A DNA stretch of 7,237 bases from assembly GCA_964486145.1 (NCBI GenBank), contig CAZAMT010000210.1:1-7237 (forward strand), given 5' to 3'. The notes below the pieces were generated by a model that ran no database searches, was not told the origin of the DNA, and saw only the letters and a list, made by a program, of their open reading frames with translations. The position numbers and the translations under genes were made by a program. The stretch comes from CAZAMT01 sp964486145 (lineage in GTDB: Bacteria; Bacteroidota; Bacteroidia; Bacteroidales; JAAAOM01). Numbering within the stretch: the first letter of the stretch is position 1; every line of letters starts with the position of its first letter. This document shows positions 5,776-7,237 of the stretch, one piece after another.

Positions 5776-5783
5776 TACTTTTG
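5776..5783 (+). promoter_or_regulatory. Predicted -7 box for the MATE gene
   Basis: TACTTTTG matches the Bacteroidota -7 consensus TAnnTTTG exactly. Transcription would start around 5790, so the possible TTG start at 5781 lies inside the promoter and the ATG at 5805 is the first usable start. No clear TTTG -33 box was found at 19-21 nt upstream. Confidence 0.5.
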
Positions 5784-5804
5784 TGTACTTTTTTTTCAAA
5801 ACCG

Positions 5805-7232
5805 ATGCAGAGCGTTAGGACAATACATTTACTAAGATGGGCTAGACTTGGCCGTCTTTGGAAGGATATCCTTGAGTCTATACGTGGAACGGAACAGGAT
5901 TTCACAACCGGTAGCATTGGCCGGGCAATCTTACTATTGTCAATACCCATGGTCCTTGAAATGGCAATGGAATCGATATTTGCCATCGCCGATATCTATT
6001 TTGTTTCACGTTTGGGTGCAGGAGCTGTTGCCATTGTTGGAATTACCGAAACGCTAATGACAATTGTTTACGCCATTGGTATTGGATTGAGTATGGCAAC
6101 TACGGCACTTGTATCCAGAAGATTTGGAGAACAATCGTATGAAAAGGCTTCGGAAACTGCTATCCAGGCAATTCTGGCGGGTTTGATTATTTCAGTACTT
6201 ATTGCTGTCCCCACTGCCATCATGGCAAAAGGTATTCTGCGTTTAATGAAAACTGAAGAAGAAGTTATCGCGGCCGGATACCAGTATACCAGGATCATGC
6301 TTGCTGGAAATGGAGTTATCATGCTCTTGTTTATCATCAACGCGATTTTCAGGAGTGCGGGTGATGCGGCAATTTCATTCAGGGTTTTGTTGCTGGCAAA
6401 CGGTATTAATATCATTTTGGATCCGTGCTTGATTTTTGGCTGGGGACCTTTTCCGCAACTTGGGGTTAAAGGAGCAGCTATTGCAACGAATATTGGCAGG
6501 GGCCTGGCAGTAATTTACCAGTTTTATTTACTTTTTGGAGGTAAACACCGGATAAAACTCGCTTGGAAACACGTTAAGATAAGGATAAACGTATTGCTGA
6601 AACTTTTACGTATTTCCATGGGTGGAATCGGACAGTTTTTAATTGCTACCACGAGCTGGATAGGTCTTATGTGGATTATGGCAAACTTTGGCAAAGAAGC
6701 TCAAGCGGGTTATACAATCGCTATTCGGATCATTATTTTCTCAATCCTTCCGTCCTGGGGAATGAGTAATGCTGCAGCTACATTGGTTGGTCAGAATTTA
6801 GGGGCCAAACAACCGGACCGGGCAGAAAAATCGGTGTGGGTAACAGCTTATGCCAATATGGGATTTCTTCTGGTAATGGCATTGCTCTTTATTACATTTC
6901 CCGAAATACTTGTTGGTATCTTTAGTGATGAACCGGAGGTTATCAGGGTTGGTGTACAGTGTTTGCGTATAATGAGTTATGGGTATGTTTTCTATGCCCT
7001 CGGGATGGTTATGGCGCAATCGTTTAATGGGGCCGGAGATACGAACACCCCTACGCTCTTAAATTTTATTTGCTTCTGGCTTATTGAGGTGCCCCTGGCT
7101 TATTTTCTTGCATTGGTCGCCGGATTAAATGAAACAGGTGTATTCCTGTCGATTACCATTTCTGAATCGATTCTCGGAATCCTAAGTGTCATTATATTCC
7201 GGCGGGGCAAGTGGAAGTTAAGAGAAGTTTAA
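5805..7232 (+). CDS. MATE-family multidrug/metabolite efflux transporter
   Basis: A 475-residue integral membrane protein of the MATE (MatE/NorM) family, which exports drugs or metabolites by antiport with sodium ions or protons. A short cytoplasmic N-terminus with EQDFTTGSIGRAIL leads into the first helix (LLLSIPMVLEMAMESIFAIA), followed by DIYFVSRLG, then the conserved NAIFRSAGDA segment near the middle of the first six-helix bundle. A second bundle with the repeat motif SFNGAGDTNTPT follows. The hydrophobic pattern fits the family's usual 12 helices. The ATG at 5805 was chosen because an upstream TTG in the same frame (5781) overlaps the predicted -7 box. The gene is divergent from metZ and complete, ending 5 nt before the window edge. 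Substrate cannot be inferred. Confidence 0.93.
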   Translation: MQSVRTIHLLRWARLGRLWKDILESIRGTEQDFTTGSIGRAILLLSIPMVLEMAMESIFAIADIYFVSRLGAGAVAIVGITETLMTIVYAIGIGLSMATTALVSRRFGEQSYEKASETAIQAILAGLIISVLIAVPTAIMAKGILRLMKTEEEVIAAGYQYTRIMLAGNGVIMLLFIINAIFRSAGDAAISFRVLLLANGINIILDPCLIFGWGPFPQLGVKGAAIATNIGRGLAVIYQFYLLFGGKHRIKLAWKHVKIRINVLLKLLRISMGGIGQFLIATTSWIGLMWIMANFGKEAQAGYTIAIRIIIFSILPSWGMSNAAATLVGQNLGAKQPDRAEKSVWVTAYANMGFLLVMALLFITFPEILVGIFSDEPEVIRVGVQCLRIMSYGYVFYALGMVMAQSFNGAGDTNTPTLLNFICFWLIEVPLAYFLALVAGLNETGVFLSITISESILGILSVIIFRRGKWKLREV

Positions 7233-7237
7233 CCCAA

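Noticed and set aside
5575..5780. Searched for the missing N-terminal half of OsmC and for a SAM riboswitch upstream of the metZ unit.
   Set aside because: The stretch is AT-rich, no OsmC-like N-terminal sequence was recognised, and no riboswitch-like conserved helices were recognised by eye.
5781..5804. Upstream TTG start for the MATE gene adding eight residues.
   Set aside because: It overlaps the predicted -7 box (5776-5783) and would precede the expected transcription start; the added residues do not look like family sequence.

Overview
The window looks like an ordinary chromosomal segment of an AT-rich member of the Bacteroidota in the broad sense (a Balneola-type relative is possible). 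The main evidence is three exact matches to the Bacteroidota -7 promoter box TAnnTTTG in front of transcription units, one of them with a TTTG -33 box 21 nt upstream. Shine-Dalgarno-like sequences are absent before the starts, and the peroxiredoxin, MetZ and MATE proteins are of types common in that phylum. No RNA genes, insertion sequences or CRISPR were seen.

Layout. Positions 1-227 hold no convincing gene, only a hairpin that probably ends the leftward operon. From 4123 leftward to 228 lies a sulfur operon on the minus strand. In transcription order it has a promoter, a 24-codon leader peptide with four consecutive Cys codons, a Rho-independent terminator, a CysM-like cysteine synthase, a JAMM peptidase (Mec-like), a CysO/ThiS-like sulfur carrier, a ThiF/MoeB-rhodanese activating enzyme (MoeZ-like) and a 1-Cys peroxiredoxin. 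Next, 5574-4227 (minus) is a two-gene unit: a 58-residue OsmC C-terminal half overlapping metZ, O-succinylhomoserine sulfhydrylase. A divergent intergenic region (5575-5804) with a palindrome and two back-to-back -7 boxes precedes a MATE-family efflux gene on the plus strand.

How the genes fit together. CysM, CysO and Mec form the protein-thiocarboxylate route to cysteine known from Mycobacterium tuberculosis. An E1-like enzyme adenylates the carrier C-terminus and its rhodanese domain supplies sulfur. CysM joins the thiocarboxylate to an activated serine, and Mec releases cysteine. Here the activating enzyme is in the same operon. The carrier is encoded with two residues after its Gly-Gly (ending GGVC), so the JAMM enzyme may also mature it. 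MetZ uses sulfide to make homocysteine, so both units concern sulfur amino acid synthesis.

The most striking signal is the control region at 3915-4123. The Cys4 leader peptide, a 12-bp antiterminator pairing that excludes the terminator, and the terminator itself fit a classical ribosome-stalling attenuator that senses Cys-tRNA and controls the whole CysM-Mec-CysO-MoeZ operon.
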